From: Lethocerus indicus | Lineage: Eukaryota > Arthropoda > Insecta > Hemiptera > Belostomatidae | Direction: 5' to 3' | Assembly (NCBI GenBank): GCA_019843655.1 | Contig: JACDQD010000003.1 | Coordinates: forward strand, 13,394,925-13,458,924 | Length of the DNA: 64,000 nucleotides | Part shown: positions 12,401 through 27,024 of the stretch, one piece after another | Position numbering within the stretch: the stretch's first letter is position 1 | Layout: every line of letters starts with the position of its first letter | Made by a program: the position numbers and the translations under genes | The notes under the pieces: generated by a model | Seen by the model: only the letters and a program-made list of their open reading frames with translations | Told to the model about the DNA's origin: nothing | Database searches by the model: none

Positions 12401-15400
12401 ATAGACTCCCTTTCTCTTGACAAACAAAGACTTCATTTAAGTCATTATTTTGAGTCAATTTCAAAATGTTTTCAAATTCAAATTTTTTGAGTATTCTAAA
12501 ATTTATTTACAACAATCCTTTATGTTAATGGAATTACGTTTTATTGGTTATTAATAACAAGATCTAAATTGATGAAACCGAGGATATAAATGACTACGCT
12601 AAGATAATGAGAATTTGATCTGGAGCAGTAGTAAATTAAAGGCGTCATTTTAGTGTCTCACGTGCGACGAATTCAAGCTGCATATTTCACTCACTAGATA
12701 ATTTCGGTGATTCGCCTCTATTCTAGATCGTTATACCAATCAAAGCAAAAACGATGTAAGTGTCTGTAAGACACTTCAGATCAAACAACAGATAAGTAGA
12801 GAATTAATAATGTTCTTAGTTGGAGAAAAAGTGACCAATAATGGTTGAAGAAACGTTAGCTCCTTGGCTTTTAATTTTTTTGTGCTTTTCAATTTGGGTC
12901 AGCAGATTATCAAGCGCCCACAATGAACTGTCTTTATTGTTCAGCCAAGAATTCTTGTAAGGCCCAAAGTACTAATAAATGACAGTTTGAAACTGTAATA
13001 CACTTTTTGAAGTGCAATTACACATTGCCAATTATGTAGAATAAGTTTCGAAAGTAAACTCTGATACCTTTATTATAAGGCATCAGTTAACTATTTTAAA
13101 TGCTTCACTTAATTTTTCCTCTTTCCACCCTACTGGCCAGTATCTCTGACCAGGCTGAACCCAGTTGAGAGAATGAACTGAAGAAAACAATTACCTAGGT
13201 ACTATAGCATTCTGTTAGTAATAAAATTTTGTATACCGAAGTGTGTAGTGATAGTTATGGTCTACAATCGCAAACCCTCTGATGGCTAGGACACGAAGGC
13301 AAACAATCCAATGAGTGATTCCGAAACATCTCGGAACTCCTATAAATATCTTAAACTAAAACTAAATTCCCTCCGTCTTGAAAATGTTAATCCAAAACCT
13401 ACAGTTCGATTTTCAATTCAACGTTATTTCCAAAGGTAGGTTACAAAGCAACACAGAAATAAACTTCAGTTCGGCCGAATGGTTTTATCAGCTCAAATAG
13501 TTGGTATAATATTCCCGTGTAGGCAGAAACAATACAGCTTTTGGCCAAGCGGTATTTGTAAATTTCTGCTTCCAGAAATGGTATGGGGGGTCAAAAGTAC
13601 AAAGGCAAGTACAGACTAAGGGCGATAAAAGCGGTAGGAAGAAATACAAGGTGCCGGGATTGTGTTTCCCGGAGCGTAAAAATCTTCCAAGAAAACAGAA
13701 GGGAGGGTGAAGCAAAGTCTCGATGAAAACCTTGAAAGAAATTCGTCACGGAGTCGCCACCCTCCAAGGCGAAAAAGAGTTCACGCTATCGAAATCCTCC
13801 TTACCAACCCCCCTACGCAATTCTTTCTTTGGCGAGAGAGCGTTTTTTCTGAAAGCTCTCCACGAAGTTACCACTGATGGTATCGACCCAACGTAATGAA
13901 TGTCCCGGGTGGAATTAAGTCAGAAACGAGACTTAAGAATTTTCATATCTTGACCTCAAACGAAATAAAGGTGCATAATGAGGGTGATTCCCATTGAGTC
14001 GACGATTGTAACAGATTATTTTCAGGAAAGGTTATTACAATAACACTTTGAAATTCGTCATCACTAGCAGGGCAGCCTTGCGAGTAATGAAGATAGGTCC
14101 TGCTGTTAGATATTTAGATCCTCCCTTCTTTGCACTAGAATAAGAGCCCCACCAGTCCCCATCAAAAGCTGCGTCCCGTATCAAAACTGCTGCGGTGTAT
14201 TTTCTAAAACTAATATATATTCTTAAATTTAATAAGAATATAAAAATGGTTTCGCTTATTGCGATACGCAATAGTATAGTATAATACTATATATGAATAT
14301 AAGTTACAGGTTTACAAGTTAACTGTGGAGTCCTGGAGTTCAAACGTAAACTTCATTATATCGAAACTGGAAACTCGCAGTGGACCAACACGACCAATCG
14401 GAACAGGAAATAACCAACCTTATGAAGAGGAAATAAGGAAAAATAAATTCTCCACAAATCAGTACAAAGTGAGAAGAAGGTTAGTGCAGCAAGAAGGCAA
14501 AGGGAGGTCAAAAGCACGTTCGATTCAGACACAAGATTGGATTGCAAGTAATCGATAAGAATTCAGACACACGAAAGTAGGTTAAATCCCCCACTGCCCA
14601 AACCCACCACTATTCGATGAAAAGAACCAATTGTAGTCATACTACCCACTCAATTGAATAAACATGTTTTAAACCTCCATAAAAAAACGATCATGATGGG
14701 GAAGTTGGCATTTTCATGACAGAGAAATCTCTAGGTATTATTTGCGAGAAGAAAAAACAACACGGATTATAATAAAAACGTATGTATTTTAGTAATGAAA
14801 GAGGGAAAATATCTACCAAGGAAACCGCACTCAAAAAATTAATTAAGTATTAAAGGCAGCGTCCTTTATAGGTTAGACGTGAAGTAAAACGAAAGATCAA
14901 CTTTACCGCAATTAAACATGACAGTTCCCCTATCCCACTTTCAGATACAACGAAAAATATGCCTTTAATATTATCTAAATGAAATATCAGATGAAAATAA
15001 TCTCTGAAAACTAACTTAAATTTAATATCGTAAAATGAAAAAAGCTATTTCGTGATATATAGTTGCAGGAAATATTTTATGTTATGAAAATAGTTAAACA
15101 ATTTTTTCAAGTGGTTAAAATTAAATGCCCAACATATTAAACTTCAGCGGTATACTAAAAGGTATAGAGTATCTACATTGTGAACCATAAGACAAGGTAT
15201 ATTTCAGAAAATATACAGCAGAATGTGTTTCATTTTTTAAAAGTCAGTTTTATTTTTACGTAAGATAAATGGAGATTTTATTTTTTAATTTATCCTATGT
15301 ACAATCGTATCGTCGAACAAACGGTCAATACAACTGCCGACTAGTACTGACGATGGCCAGAAATTTCGGATTCATCGCGGCCAGGTATTCGCGGGAGTGA

Positions 15401-15444
15401 CAATAGGTACCATCACATATCCATCATAACTTTTAAACAAATAC

Positions 15445-15447
<3 letters not shown>

Positions 15448-15476
<29 letters not shown>
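15448..15476. repeat. (TA)n microsatellite
   Basis: About 14 TA units uninterrupted, likely variable in length. Confidence 0.9.
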
Positions 15477-15478
<2 letters not shown>

Positions 15479-15687
15479 GGTCATCGATGAAAGGATATGT
15501 AGAGGGGGGATAAGCGAAAAGTTTGAGAAACGGGGTCGTGGAGGGCATTGGGAAGGGGTGGCCACTGCGGGCCCGGCGAGGTGGGCGCCCCCGGAAAATC
15601 AATAAGTGAGGCGCCACCGGGGTGCCCTATTCCGCCCCCGCCAACAACTTCACCCTCCATCAACCACCCCCGGCCCCCTTCAACCCC

Positions 15688-15720
15688 ATCACACACACAC
15701 ACACACGCACACGCACACAA
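15688..15720. repeat. (CA)n microsatellite
   Basis: CA units interrupted by CG. It sits in a locally GC-rich patch (15530-15840) full of CCCC and GGGG runs that carries open frames on both strands with no protein-like character. Confidence 0.85.
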
Positions 15721-16358
15721 CTCCTTATGAGCTAATTGCCTTTTTTCGTCATATCCGCACGCCACGCCCCTTCATCACCGTGCCGACTACTTCCTATTAA
15801 AAGTCTCCAGGTCCAAAACCCCCTCCATCCGACTCCCCAACCCTATTATGAATAAATGCCTTGGAAAACTGCCGCTGCCGACCTATATAAGAGGTAGGAG
15901 GTAAATTCTAATGACCGCCATGTACTTGTGGGAGGGAAAATGGCAATAATAGCACTGCGACGACGGCAACGATCCCGACAAAAAATAGGTCATGGATATA
16001 AATTATGACATATACCTAATAGTATACCCGTTTCACCCTCGGAATGCTTTAAAAAGGGAGTAAATATTAGTTATTCCTGGATCTGTTTTAAACAAAATGA
16101 CGAATAAATCATTCGATTGTAGTAAAAAATTGACATTTAACTATAATTTTCCTTAAGTTATTATATTTTTTCGGTAAGAATAGCGAACCTTCGGCGATTA
16201 GTAGATAAACTCATTTTGAATGTGTTAAAAAGCATTATTATTTCGTTCTAGTATTTATAGGCACACCTAGTCATATATACCGCAGAAAACTCCGTCATTA
16301 GAGGACGGTGAGAGCGGGAAAGGATAAGAGGGGTGGCATAAAACCCATATTCTTGAAA

Positions 16359-16414
16359 ATGCAAATTTTCTCCACCGCCAAATGCATATTTAAAAACTTG
16401 TGATCAATGCAAAT
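16359..16414. promoter_or_regulatory. Cluster of three octamer-like sites
   Basis: Within 56 bases there are two exact ATGCAAAT octamers (16359-16366 and 16407-16414) and a variant ATGCATAT (16382-16389). An exact octamer is expected by chance only rarely on this scale, so the grouping suggests a homotypic POU-factor enhancer in the inferred intron. No binding evidence is available. Confidence 0.45.
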
Positions 16415-16705
16415 TACGACGAGAGCGCTTCATGCCTTAGAGTGACATACGGGTAGCTGACTTCGGTCTTCACGGATAAAATCATACATCAGACACTAAA
16501 TATGCCACTGGGCGATGGAAATAGGTCAAGTAGTATACGCAACAGAGCCGTAAAATGGGATATATTATACGTTTGAAAGTTGGTAGCAGATTGGACCCAA
16601 AGATTTAGAAGAACTAATGTAATTAATGTAACTGGGCCACGACTGTAAAAAGGTAGAGGTAAAAGGGTAATTTTGTAAGGGACATTCAAGAAGTGGATGA
16701 CAAAG

Positions 16706-16708
<3 letters not shown>

Positions 16709-16756
<48 letters not shown>
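16709..16756. repeat. (TA)n microsatellite
   Basis: About 24 uninterrupted TA units starting after GGTG. Confidence 0.92.
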
Positions 16757-16760
<4 letters not shown>

Positions 16761-19700
16761 TTATAATCGTAAATTAAAATTTGTCTGTGCCATTATACAA
16801 TTTCAATCCTCCAAACCAACAAAAATACCACCCGATTTTATATTTTGTATCTAGCATTTTAATATCTATGGCTAAAAACGCTGTTACTACCACAATATTA
16901 CCGCTTACACTAGTTAATTTTGCGTTATTCGGTATATAAGGTAATTCAATTTGATTGTTTACTTCGTTCCGCTGTATGAATTACTTCTGATATATCTCAT
17001 ATATTTCGGTAAGGTTTTCAGGCTTTTCGGCATATGTACCACCGCAAGCTGAATGTATATCGGATTTTGAATGGAAATGGTAAAATATGTTCTTATTTGT
17101 ATTACGGGCCAAGAAAATTGTGCGGGGATCAATGTCAATTTACACCTGTAATTGTGTTGCAGAAACTAGTCCGATCCATACAACAGTCCGTACGACCTTG
17201 CTACCATGTTCAGCCTCGCATTGTAATAACGGCCCAACGGCTCCGCAGACCGTTTCGGCCTTCGTAAGGGACAGTGGGCACGCGAGCTTGAAATTCAGAT
17301 CGGGACCGATAAGAACGGTAAAACCCGACTCGCTTAAAGTCACAACTAGCCCTGCAAACAAATGCGACTATAAAACACAAATTATCGGAATCGCCGGTGT
17401 GTTTTTTTCCAGGATAATAACGATTTCTTTAGACTTCCAACAGAAATAGAATATCAATAACGCGTCTCTGACTTCTTCTTGATGGTGCAATTCCTATGAC
17501 CGGCAGCGTATAATAGCATACAATTGCTGCATCCTGCCGCCTTATTGGGGGGGCTCGACCCCGCCCTCCAAACATTCTGACAATAAAGCGGTACCTACCT
17601 ACGGATAAAACTATGAAGCTCGTTAGCCCGAACGAGATGACGGAAGGGCCGCTTTTCCAGTATTTCATCGAGGTGAATAAGTAAGGCAGAAACCGCTGGA
17701 GGGCGATAACAAAACGTAAGTCGAATGCGACCAATGTCATTAGAAATTGTTCTTTCCCCTCCTTTTCTTCTTCTTCAGTAGGAAAAATCGCGGAAAACAG
17801 AAAATTCCACCGAAGTCTACTGTACTAATTACAGTACTCTTCGATAATTATTTTCGAAACGTACTTAAAAATATTAAACTGCTCAAATTTATCATACTTT
17901 GAAACTCAAATTTATTATGAGCTGTTTTCACGCGTCAAAAAAGAGGAAAGCATGCATTTTTGAATTCACAGAAGTAGTAATTGATGTCCGAAATGAATGA
18001 GAGCATAGTTCTATTATATAAATTAAGATGAGGGGGAAAAAGTGAGGGAGCACAAAGTTAATTCGCGTAGCGTCTCTTAACATGCTTTCCATTAGAGAAA
18101 TTACATCACAACGCGGAACTTCATAACAAGAAGGAAATTATGACAAGCGTGCGGTACGAAAACACACTGCAATGTCATTTAAATTACCCAACTAAGTTAA
18201 CTAGGTCTTTTTCCATGTACGTTGAAATTAAAGTAAAAATTAATTTGTCCGGTTCACATTGTAGGTGCATGTAAAGATCGTCGCCAATCCAACGAAATGA
18301 TTTAAAACTCATTATTTATCGAAAATGTTTATTATTAAAGAATAAGGAAAAATCGCTTGAAGCAAATTACAACCTAGGGGTGAGGGGTGGGACGAAAAAA
18401 ATATAATTTACTGTAACAGACTGAGAAGATAATAATGGTACAAAAGGGGGGCGCTGGAACAATTTGATGGGGGGTAAAACAGCGGAACATACCTCATTAT
18501 ACAGTGTGAGTTATGTGAAAAGGCACCCCTGTAAGTGTACGGTAACACGAGTGTTAACGTTCACCACGCCCCGAAAACCGGCGGACAAACATCTGCCGGT
18601 GTATAGCTTCATTATATTTCTATCATAATGGTATCGCCTCCATACAGCTTTGCTTTATTACATCGCGGGACGGGGGTCCAAAGGTATACCGCCCCTCGGC
18701 TCTGCCCCCTTTTACACGAAACGGACGCATTATTAACGGCTACAACTGACGGATACCCATTCCCCCTTTATGTGTTTGCACTAGATAATCAGTGGTATTC
18801 ACAGACCAACAGAACAAAAAATGCCTCCGGGTATCAAAAATGTTTGAAACATAGTAGTCTCAGATCTGTACGAGACAAAAATAATCAGTACTGATTGTAT
18901 CCTGAGGTACACTGGTGCATGGACCCGGCGACCCCACAGCACGCTACTAACATATAACACTAAACAACACCCCTCAACAAGTACAAAACCATCAACAATA
19001 CACCTCAGGGCACTGCCCTCAGAAGGTTGCAGCCACACTGAGTGTCAGTCTTCTTTAAATGTTCGGTTTTGGGACGCTGAGAAGTCAGAATTAAAGACCA
19101 TTGCACCAGTAATATAGTTATATTAGACTTACACCATTCACTACACTTTGTAAGTATAAGTTCCATATTACTTCACTTAGTTCTATTGACGATGAGAAGT
19201 CGAAGCAAGTTTAGCATAGTGGAGCCGGAAGAACACAAATTGAGAAATTCGCGGACACCCCAATAGATATTTTAATAGAATTTTCATTATAATTTCTCGA
19301 CACTTCACGCTACCTTTTAGTGCCAAGAGTATAATTTTAATTTCATCATTAGGCATACACACGTTCAATTGTACGGAGCATATTATGAACACACAATCTT
19401 TTTAGTTAAACGAAGAAACTGCGATTATCGTGCCATAGTAAACAAGAATGATAAACAAAACAACACTAAAAAAATAGAATAAAATTACGACGATAGAATT
19501 TATAAAATAATAAATATTTAATATTATTTATTTATAAACTAATAAAAATATACAAGAAATAATATAAATTCGAGTTTTGAATGAATGAATTCGAAGGGAA
19601 GAGGAGCGGTGAAGGGAAGAAAGGGGAGCCTATGGTATTGACTCAGGTAGGGAAGAGCAGGTGGTCGCAATGCCCAGACGCGCAGGTAGTTACCTTCGAA

Positions 19701-22700
19701 AAGTGGAAGGAGAAACGATTAAAAAAAATTTCATAATTTGTAGAAGGTACCCATATGGAGTCTGAAGAAGTAGGACGAGAGGAAAGCGAAGAATATTTTT
19801 TGATATGACAAAGAATTAATCGATAAATAAATTAGTTTCCATTAACTGAGAGAAAAACAGGTAATACGGATTGACCCCAAAAAGAAATAAATTCTCAAAT
19901 TCCAAATTCTCAGAACAACTCAGGTGGATCTTGAAGCTTCGCAAATGCAAAAGTTTTCTACTGAAGAAGAAAACGCGAAGCCATACACACTGAAGAAATA
20001 CACTAAACACTGAAGAGATGCAGCCCACTCGGACCAGAAAGGTTAGACGAATTCATACTATATTTCTTTGTCTGCAAGTAAAAAGTAATATTAGTTAAAA
20101 AGTTAATTCTGAAGTCAATGAAAATAATAGTAAAGGTAGAAGTTATTAGTTCGGAACATTTTGTTGGTCTACGAAACTTTAGAGCGGAGAAAAACGATTG
20201 CAAGAAATAGGAACCTCCAGCCACAAGTATTCAGTTTCATATTAATTATTTTTTTAGGGCTCCGCGAGGGATTGGAATATAATCGCTCTTGCGATCTTCT
20301 TACCACTCACCTATTTGGTATTAAGCTAGACAGATGATTTTGGATTATTTTCTATCGTGCAGGCCGTAAATAACATGATGTTACTTATGTACGTTGAGTT
20401 ATGTTGAAGCACTGTAAATACACACATGGACTTAAAATGCGACCAATCCCTTTCAGTCACCAATATATACAGGTCCGGGTAAGGGCCTGTTGTGTGTGTT
20501 ACCTTTTGGTATAGTCATTATTGTTGGACAGGTGAAGATCCATTCTAGATTTGTCCTGATTCTTGTGAATTTGACGTTGTGAAATAAAGACTTCTACCTA
20601 TTTTAAACCTAATTTAAACCGAATCTAATTTAAACCCGGGCTTGATGGTTTCATTTAAAATATATTCATTGATCCAGCTAAAAAATAATACTTTTTACAA
20701 TATAAGATGTAATTACTGACGGTATAAATTATTACATCGTATCGATAGTAGTTTGAGACAAATTTTTGCATCCTACCGCTAATTTTCCACAACAGACCTT
20801 CCCATAATAGCGCTCAGTTGAGGCCACAATACATGAGTATTGGCATTCTCGTCATAAATAAGTAATAAAATTTCCCCGACCTCACTACCGAGGTAGGAGG
20901 TAGGAGTAATAGATATACTTCCGGAGGGTCCGGGGAACCGCAGCATCCGTCCTGTCAGGTGAATTGTAGTCTATAACGGGCTTCATGAGATATTCAGGGA
21001 CATACTACATCGTACTTTCCGCACAAACAAAGCGTTTCTATGTTACACGGTTTATTTTCATTGTACAAAAAAGGGACGAGCTATACGTACCACATATTCT
21101 AATTTTGATATATATTAGCACATTAATTGGCAGGAGCGAAGAAAGTATCCAAACCGGAAAGGAGCCCCATTCTCATATTTATTTTTTTTTATTTTGAATA
21201 TTTACATTTATTTAATTATTATATTGAAACGTGCAATTTCAGATATAGTCGAAAATATGTGAAAAATCATAGTATCGCTCCTACTGCACTATTGGATCCG
21301 ATTTATCGGATGTCGTCATCGCCTTATGAAATATACATCTAGAAGTATTTACACTTATATAAGCAATTAACCTTGCGATTGAGTTCTAAGGCAGGTCACG
21401 CTAATAATTGCGTGTTATATGTAATGTTCCTTAAATATGCAGCAATAATTCTATTCTAGAACCCAGACAGTTATGCTCACAGATACTTTCTGAAGTAACT
21501 GGCTTAGTTCTAGATGAAATAGCTTACAATCCCGCAATTACAAAACTGTTTAAATACATACTGACTCTTCATAAAATTAATATCGACCACACGAAGAAAA
21601 ATGTGCAAACTTTTGCTGTAGAATAACGACATACAAAATAGATAAAACATATATTTATCAGTTTAAGACGAAAAAATTATACTGAACTTGATCAAATTAA
21701 GAGAATATGATATTACAAAGCACGCACTATAAGAGAAACGCTATAACATGTCATTGAAATCATATTTCATATCCAGATATTCTATACTGGGACATATTCG
21801 CACCTCACTGGGCTTTTATTGGCCTAGAGAAAGAAACGATTCTCAAGGTCCTCGAGTAGAGGAGCCTGTCACATAACAATTACAACTGCTGCATTGACGA
21901 AGTTAATCGCAAAAACGAACAAACTGTATTTTCGATATTTAATTGAGCACTGGGCAATCAAGCATTTAAATGACCACTGTGCGTACTGGGTTACTAAACT
22001 ATGCCTGGTAAGGGATTGATAACGGGCCGTAATAGAACCGGAAAATAACCGTGATTAAATAATCGTTTGAATTAATTAAATAATCGTTAGGACAATTACA
22101 AAATCTTATCTACCCTTGAATAGATTATGGTTTGGAAACAGTATTAACGTAAATTAGAACATAGTGGATACATAAACATTTTACTGACATAAAAACCTAA
22201 TGGATATAAAAATGTGTGACGCAAAAGATTATAGCAACTTTTTTTCACGCCAATGTATTGTATTATATTATTGTCTAAACTCACCTGCACTTGGGAGCAT
22301 TAAAGAAGAAGTTTAACTTGTCTTCAGTGATTAGAAGAGAACTTTTGGCTGGGTTTATATAAATTGTACATGTGAAAATACATGGAAAATTTTTCGACTC
22401 ATTTTTCATGTTTTGGGTTCTAATTATTCACATAATTATTAACATCAAGTAATTAAAAAGCAGTTGTAATGGTACCAGCGTTTTTAGCTGTTACTCATAT
22501 GAGGAATATCGAATAAAATATTACTTATTACAATTAACGAATTAAATGAATCTATCCTAAATGATAGAATGAGTGTAAATAATCTTAAATCTTCACCCGT
22601 TTCACTTTGACTTACACCTAAGAGGGTACAATGGGGCACCATTCGCCGAATACCTGAAGCAAAAATTGGTTTATCTTTAAAACAAGGCGTTCCACAGTAA

Positions 22701-23639
22701 TGCGTTAGTATACCCGAAAGTATTATGAGTCCGATTCGCCTATTGCGTAATACGTAGTGCTCAATAATCACTGAACAGTTTTCTATTTCAAGGGGGAAGG
22801 GAGCAACGGCCGCACCTATAATATAATGAAATAAAGAAAAATGAAAGTAAACTGCGGTAAACACAGTAGTCCAACTAAACTAAAATACAGTCTACACAGT
22901 TCCAATACAGTAGCCTATCTAGATTCGTCGTCCCCATTATGAAATAACAGTGACCACTAGGATAATCAGAGGGCAATTGATATTCAAACCGATGAAGTCA
23001 ATCTTCTGTCGAGAGTTGGGCGGAGTGCAAGGACTTGAGGGAAACCGAGTTAAGTGATAACTTTGTAACTAAGTCTCGTGAACTGGGAAGATGAGGTAAG
23101 GCAAGTAAAGCAGCAAGGGGGCCCCGGACGGTAACCAAACCGTGTGGGAGGAGAGTCATTAAACAATTACTGCTAGTTGAGCGGATGTGTTACTAACTGG
23201 ACGAGTCACCGACAGCTGTGTTGCAAGCTCGCAGATACAATAATTAAACATTAGGAAGAGTAGGTAAACCGAAGCGAAGGAAGTAAACATGCAGTAAATC
23301 TTATTCTTCACAACATTCACGGATTTAAATACTTATTGAGACGTTCGTGTCCTAGTAGCTGGAAAAATGTTAAAGTTTTAAAGAATACATCGAATTATTA
23401 TCGTCTCGGTAACCATTATTGTAGTATATAAAAATACAATTATACTAGATTTATCAGTCAAATACTACCATACGACTTCAATTATTCAAAATAACACGCG
23501 ACGGGGAACGCTGATTGGATGAATCATTTATAACGATCAGTTCAACAAATTATTGTCAAGTTTATGGCGAATGACAAGAAACCACAGCAAATAGGTTTTA
23601 CCTAAACTTAGGAACCGTATGTAAGTTTCCAACACACCC

Positions 23640-23666
23640 GCTCAAGATAATCTCGTTATCTTGAGC
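23640..23666. repeat. Perfect 11-base hairpin
   Basis: GCTCAAGATAA and its exact reverse complement TTATCTTGAGC flank the 5-base loop TCTCG. The stem is perfect. Too small for a microRNA precursor; it could be a dimeric binding site or a cruciform. Confidence 0.6.
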
Positions 23667-26145
23667 ACCACCCTCAACAAGAGAAAACGTGAATCGAAAG
23701 AAAATAGGAAGAATTTTGATCTACCCTTCTTTAGTTTATTATACTTGCAATCTCGTCCAAATTAAACTATAGATTTGCATTTAGTGCATTTTTACGGTCT
23801 TACATTTTCAGGTTTTACGTTTGCGACCGAAAGCTTTGCGCTAATTCCGAATGACAAATATATTACTTGATTGTTCGCCTAAGTCAATTGGCGTAAAGTT
23901 AAAAAACACACACATATATTTCAACATGCACTTTAATATTCACCCATTTCAAGTGAAAAAATGTTTAAAACTATAACAATGTTTATTTTATTATCATGTA
24001 AAATTTATAACTGAACGAGAGGTATTTTTGTACAGAGTATTAACTCGTAGGCATAAATGTATGCATATTTGACAAGCTGCTATAGCTATCGATAATTAAT
24101 TCAGTTTCCAATACAATAGTTTAACTGCGTTACGGGCAGACATAAATTAAGCGGATAGCAACAGAAAGTGTTACTCATCATCATCACTAGCTAGATTTTT
24201 TTCGCCATTTAACAATTCTAGGATCTAATTTCTCTGTATACCACACGAAAAGTTAAAAGTGCTTGGGATTTTCATGGGATGGGGTTAAGGGGTTTCATAA
24301 TAGGAACTCCCTTGTAAATCAAAGGAATCAATTCAGTTTTAATCAAAATCCCTCCTTTAGTCCTTTCAGTTTAATAGAACTTATTTAAGTTAATAAATCA
24401 AGTTAGCAGTCCTACGATCAATAGAGAAGAGAATAAGTATATGGAGTCCTGATAAGTTGAATACTTTTTACTAACAGCAATCGTTTGTAACACGGCATCC
24501 GCCTGTATAATGACATCCGCACATTCTGCCTCGTCTTCCTTGTTCTATTCTGTTCGTACTTCAATAAAGTTTTAAAAACCAAAAATAAAATAACAGACGC
24601 TTGATTTAATACCTGCATTAAATAATACATTTTTTAAAAGATCTATAGATCTTGCTACATATTTAAATGACATATTTTGGCCAAACCTTCTCCAAATGGT
24701 ATACCGATTTGACACATATTATTTCATTAAAAGAATATCAGATACTTTACCAATATTCTATATCTGTATGCGTCACAATTTTTCACGTTACAAGAATGAA
24801 TTTGTTCTTTTCAAATTTGTCTGCGAATTGTTTTTGGAACGGGTATTGTGAGATTAGTTCTGTTATTAGGTGAACTCGGTAATATCAGAAATTTCAGTGG
24901 GGCTATTAATTAAAAAATTAATATTAACTTATTGTGTTGAGCATTTCATTTTTTTCATTTGATTCACCATTCTGGTCAGCATTTACGAGAGTTATGTTGA
25001 GCAATTTCAATGGGATGAATTAGAAGGAAGAATATTTTTCCACTCGGAAACGGGGTTGTTTCAATAGTAAAATATTTCTACGCCTGTACCTTTAACTGCT
25101 CTTACCTTTTTCTGAAAATTATTGAATGTACCACAATATGTATACATAACATCTGAAATTATATATGTACATATAACATATAAATACTATGTATAAAAAG
25201 CTGCCAGTTAATATGCGAGAAAAAAGGAAAAATAATCGCGTGACGTAAGTTTTTTATTATGTCCTCTTTTTCTAATATCAAAAATATTTCAAAAAATAAC
25301 ATATTTTGTCACTGTCATAACCACCTATTTAATACTGTACCCCCTATCTACTTTAATGTAATACAAAAATTAACTAATGTCTCCATATTTATTAGAACAA
25401 ATCATCCTATCTTGGGAAACTAATTAGTTGGTTCTAAAAACGTAGAGGGTTGATAGACTCGTTTGGTCAAACCAGTACATTAGACAGTAACTAATTCATT
25501 CGATAAATTCTGTAGAAGAAACTCTATAAAACAAAATTATTACATGAAATTGGGCTTACCCGTGGAGTTTACGACACTTCATAATTATAATAAGCAAAAA
25601 TAAACGGATTAAGAGTGTATTAAGTCTTGTACGCATTCATTTACTTACTGCAAGATCGAGGACATAAGTTTTATGTTATCTGTTTCATAAGAAGGACAAG
25701 TCAAATAATCATACAGATATGTAAGCTAATTACTGCAACAAATATTTGTGCTATAGCTTGAGAGATAGTGGAAATGATTTAAAATTAATTTTTTGCTACG
25801 TTAATTTTAATCAAATCTACTGTGTTAATTATCTGAATAATTGAAAATACTTTTTGAAATAAGTTGAAAAATAAGATATTGATTTTTGTGAAATACATAT
25901 TCAATAACATTATTTTGAATGTTCATGAAGTTCATGAAGAAATGAGGTTCATGAAGTTCGAAGATTCATTCATAAGGAGAACTGTGAGGTTTTTCTATTC
26001 GTGGAAAATTTACATTAAAAACACATTACTGAAACTAAATTTCACTCTAGTACCATATCTAGTACTAATGGAATAAAATGTATGCATAATAATAAATAAG
26101 CCAGTAAAAATTAAAATAACCATGAAAAGCGATAGTTCTGCGGCG

Positions 26146-26147
<2 letters not shown>

Positions 26148-26210
<63 letters not shown>
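26148..26210. repeat. (TA)n microsatellite
   Basis: About 31 uninterrupted AT units. It gives Tyr-Ile open frames on both strands that are artefacts. Confidence 0.95.
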
Positions 26211-26212
<2 letters not shown>

Positions 26213-27024
26213 TCCAAACATACAAAGGATCACGGAAAAAAGTTCTTCAATACAATAAAATGTTCAATCGAGCTACGATCAGTAAATGTGTATACGCGTT
26301 AACGTCTCTTTTGGCTAGTTAGGGGACACATCCAATGATTTACTCAAATACAGTAATACACACTATGTTCTACCAAATCACAAGAAATCACGGAGCAATA
26401 TTAAAGAAAAAATCAAACAATTTCTGATAACGATCAAACAACGAAATGTAAATTTAAAACTGTACGTATTTCTTAATGTTATGAATCAGCCCAGCATAGG
26501 TTATATTTCATGTGATATTTATTCAGTACCCTTATATCTCAAAGCGAGTATATTTCCCAAAAAAAGTATTAAATGTCGTCATCCTACAAATCCCTTAATG
26601 TAAACCGAATTTTATTTGGGCGAAAAAAGTTTGCTATTAGGGAAATGTCAGTTTGTAACATATATAGGAAATGCTGTACAGATTTCAAAAACCTAACTTA
26701 CAGAATCAAGTTAAGGGAGTGTTTCGACCCGTACTGTATCTGAATCTGACAAGATTGGACTTCAAGGCCAGGATGACCGTTGTTTTACCACGCCTACTTT
26801 ATCCACTCTCGGTTCAACGCATTGTCATACCATGGAAAAAGTAACAATGGAAACATTCACATTAATATACAGTTGTGTCTGTAATATAATATTAAACTAA
26901 CTTTGGTATAACCACGGCGTTTAGCTTCCTGTTATAAATATATGTAACATTTAAAACTTACAAGAGGTTAACATAAGAGTTAAAATATCAAAATTAAATC
27001 TCGAAGAAATTTTAAATAACTAAC

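Larger units (their letters stand above)
1..27024 (-). other. Inferred very long first intron of the fasciclin-1-like gene (no exon found)
   Basis: I looked through both strands of this stretch and found no open frame with the codon pattern, splice sites or family resemblance of a real exon. The longest frames are about 100-136 codons and lie in the GC-richer patches (around 1800-2170, 2330-2700 and 4480-5020); they resemble nothing I know. If the exon at 27025-27153 is real, this is its first intron and continues beyond position 1. The region is AT-rich yet keeps CpG dinucleotides, for example 14 in 9001-9300. It contains a foldback repeat, direct repeats, palindromes and microsatellites listed separately, but no recognisable transposase or reverse transcriptase. 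Confidence 0.4.

Noticed and set aside
15481..15800. Several Pro/His/Thr-rich frames
   Set aside because: They are readings of a CA microsatellite and CCCC/GGGG runs.
22484..22864. 126-codon minus-strand frame as a possible second exon of the fasciclin-1-like gene
   Set aside because: It has no FAS1 motif and no good acceptor or donor.
26010..26322. Tyr-Ile repeat proteins on both strands
   Set aside because: Translation of a (TA)n microsatellite.
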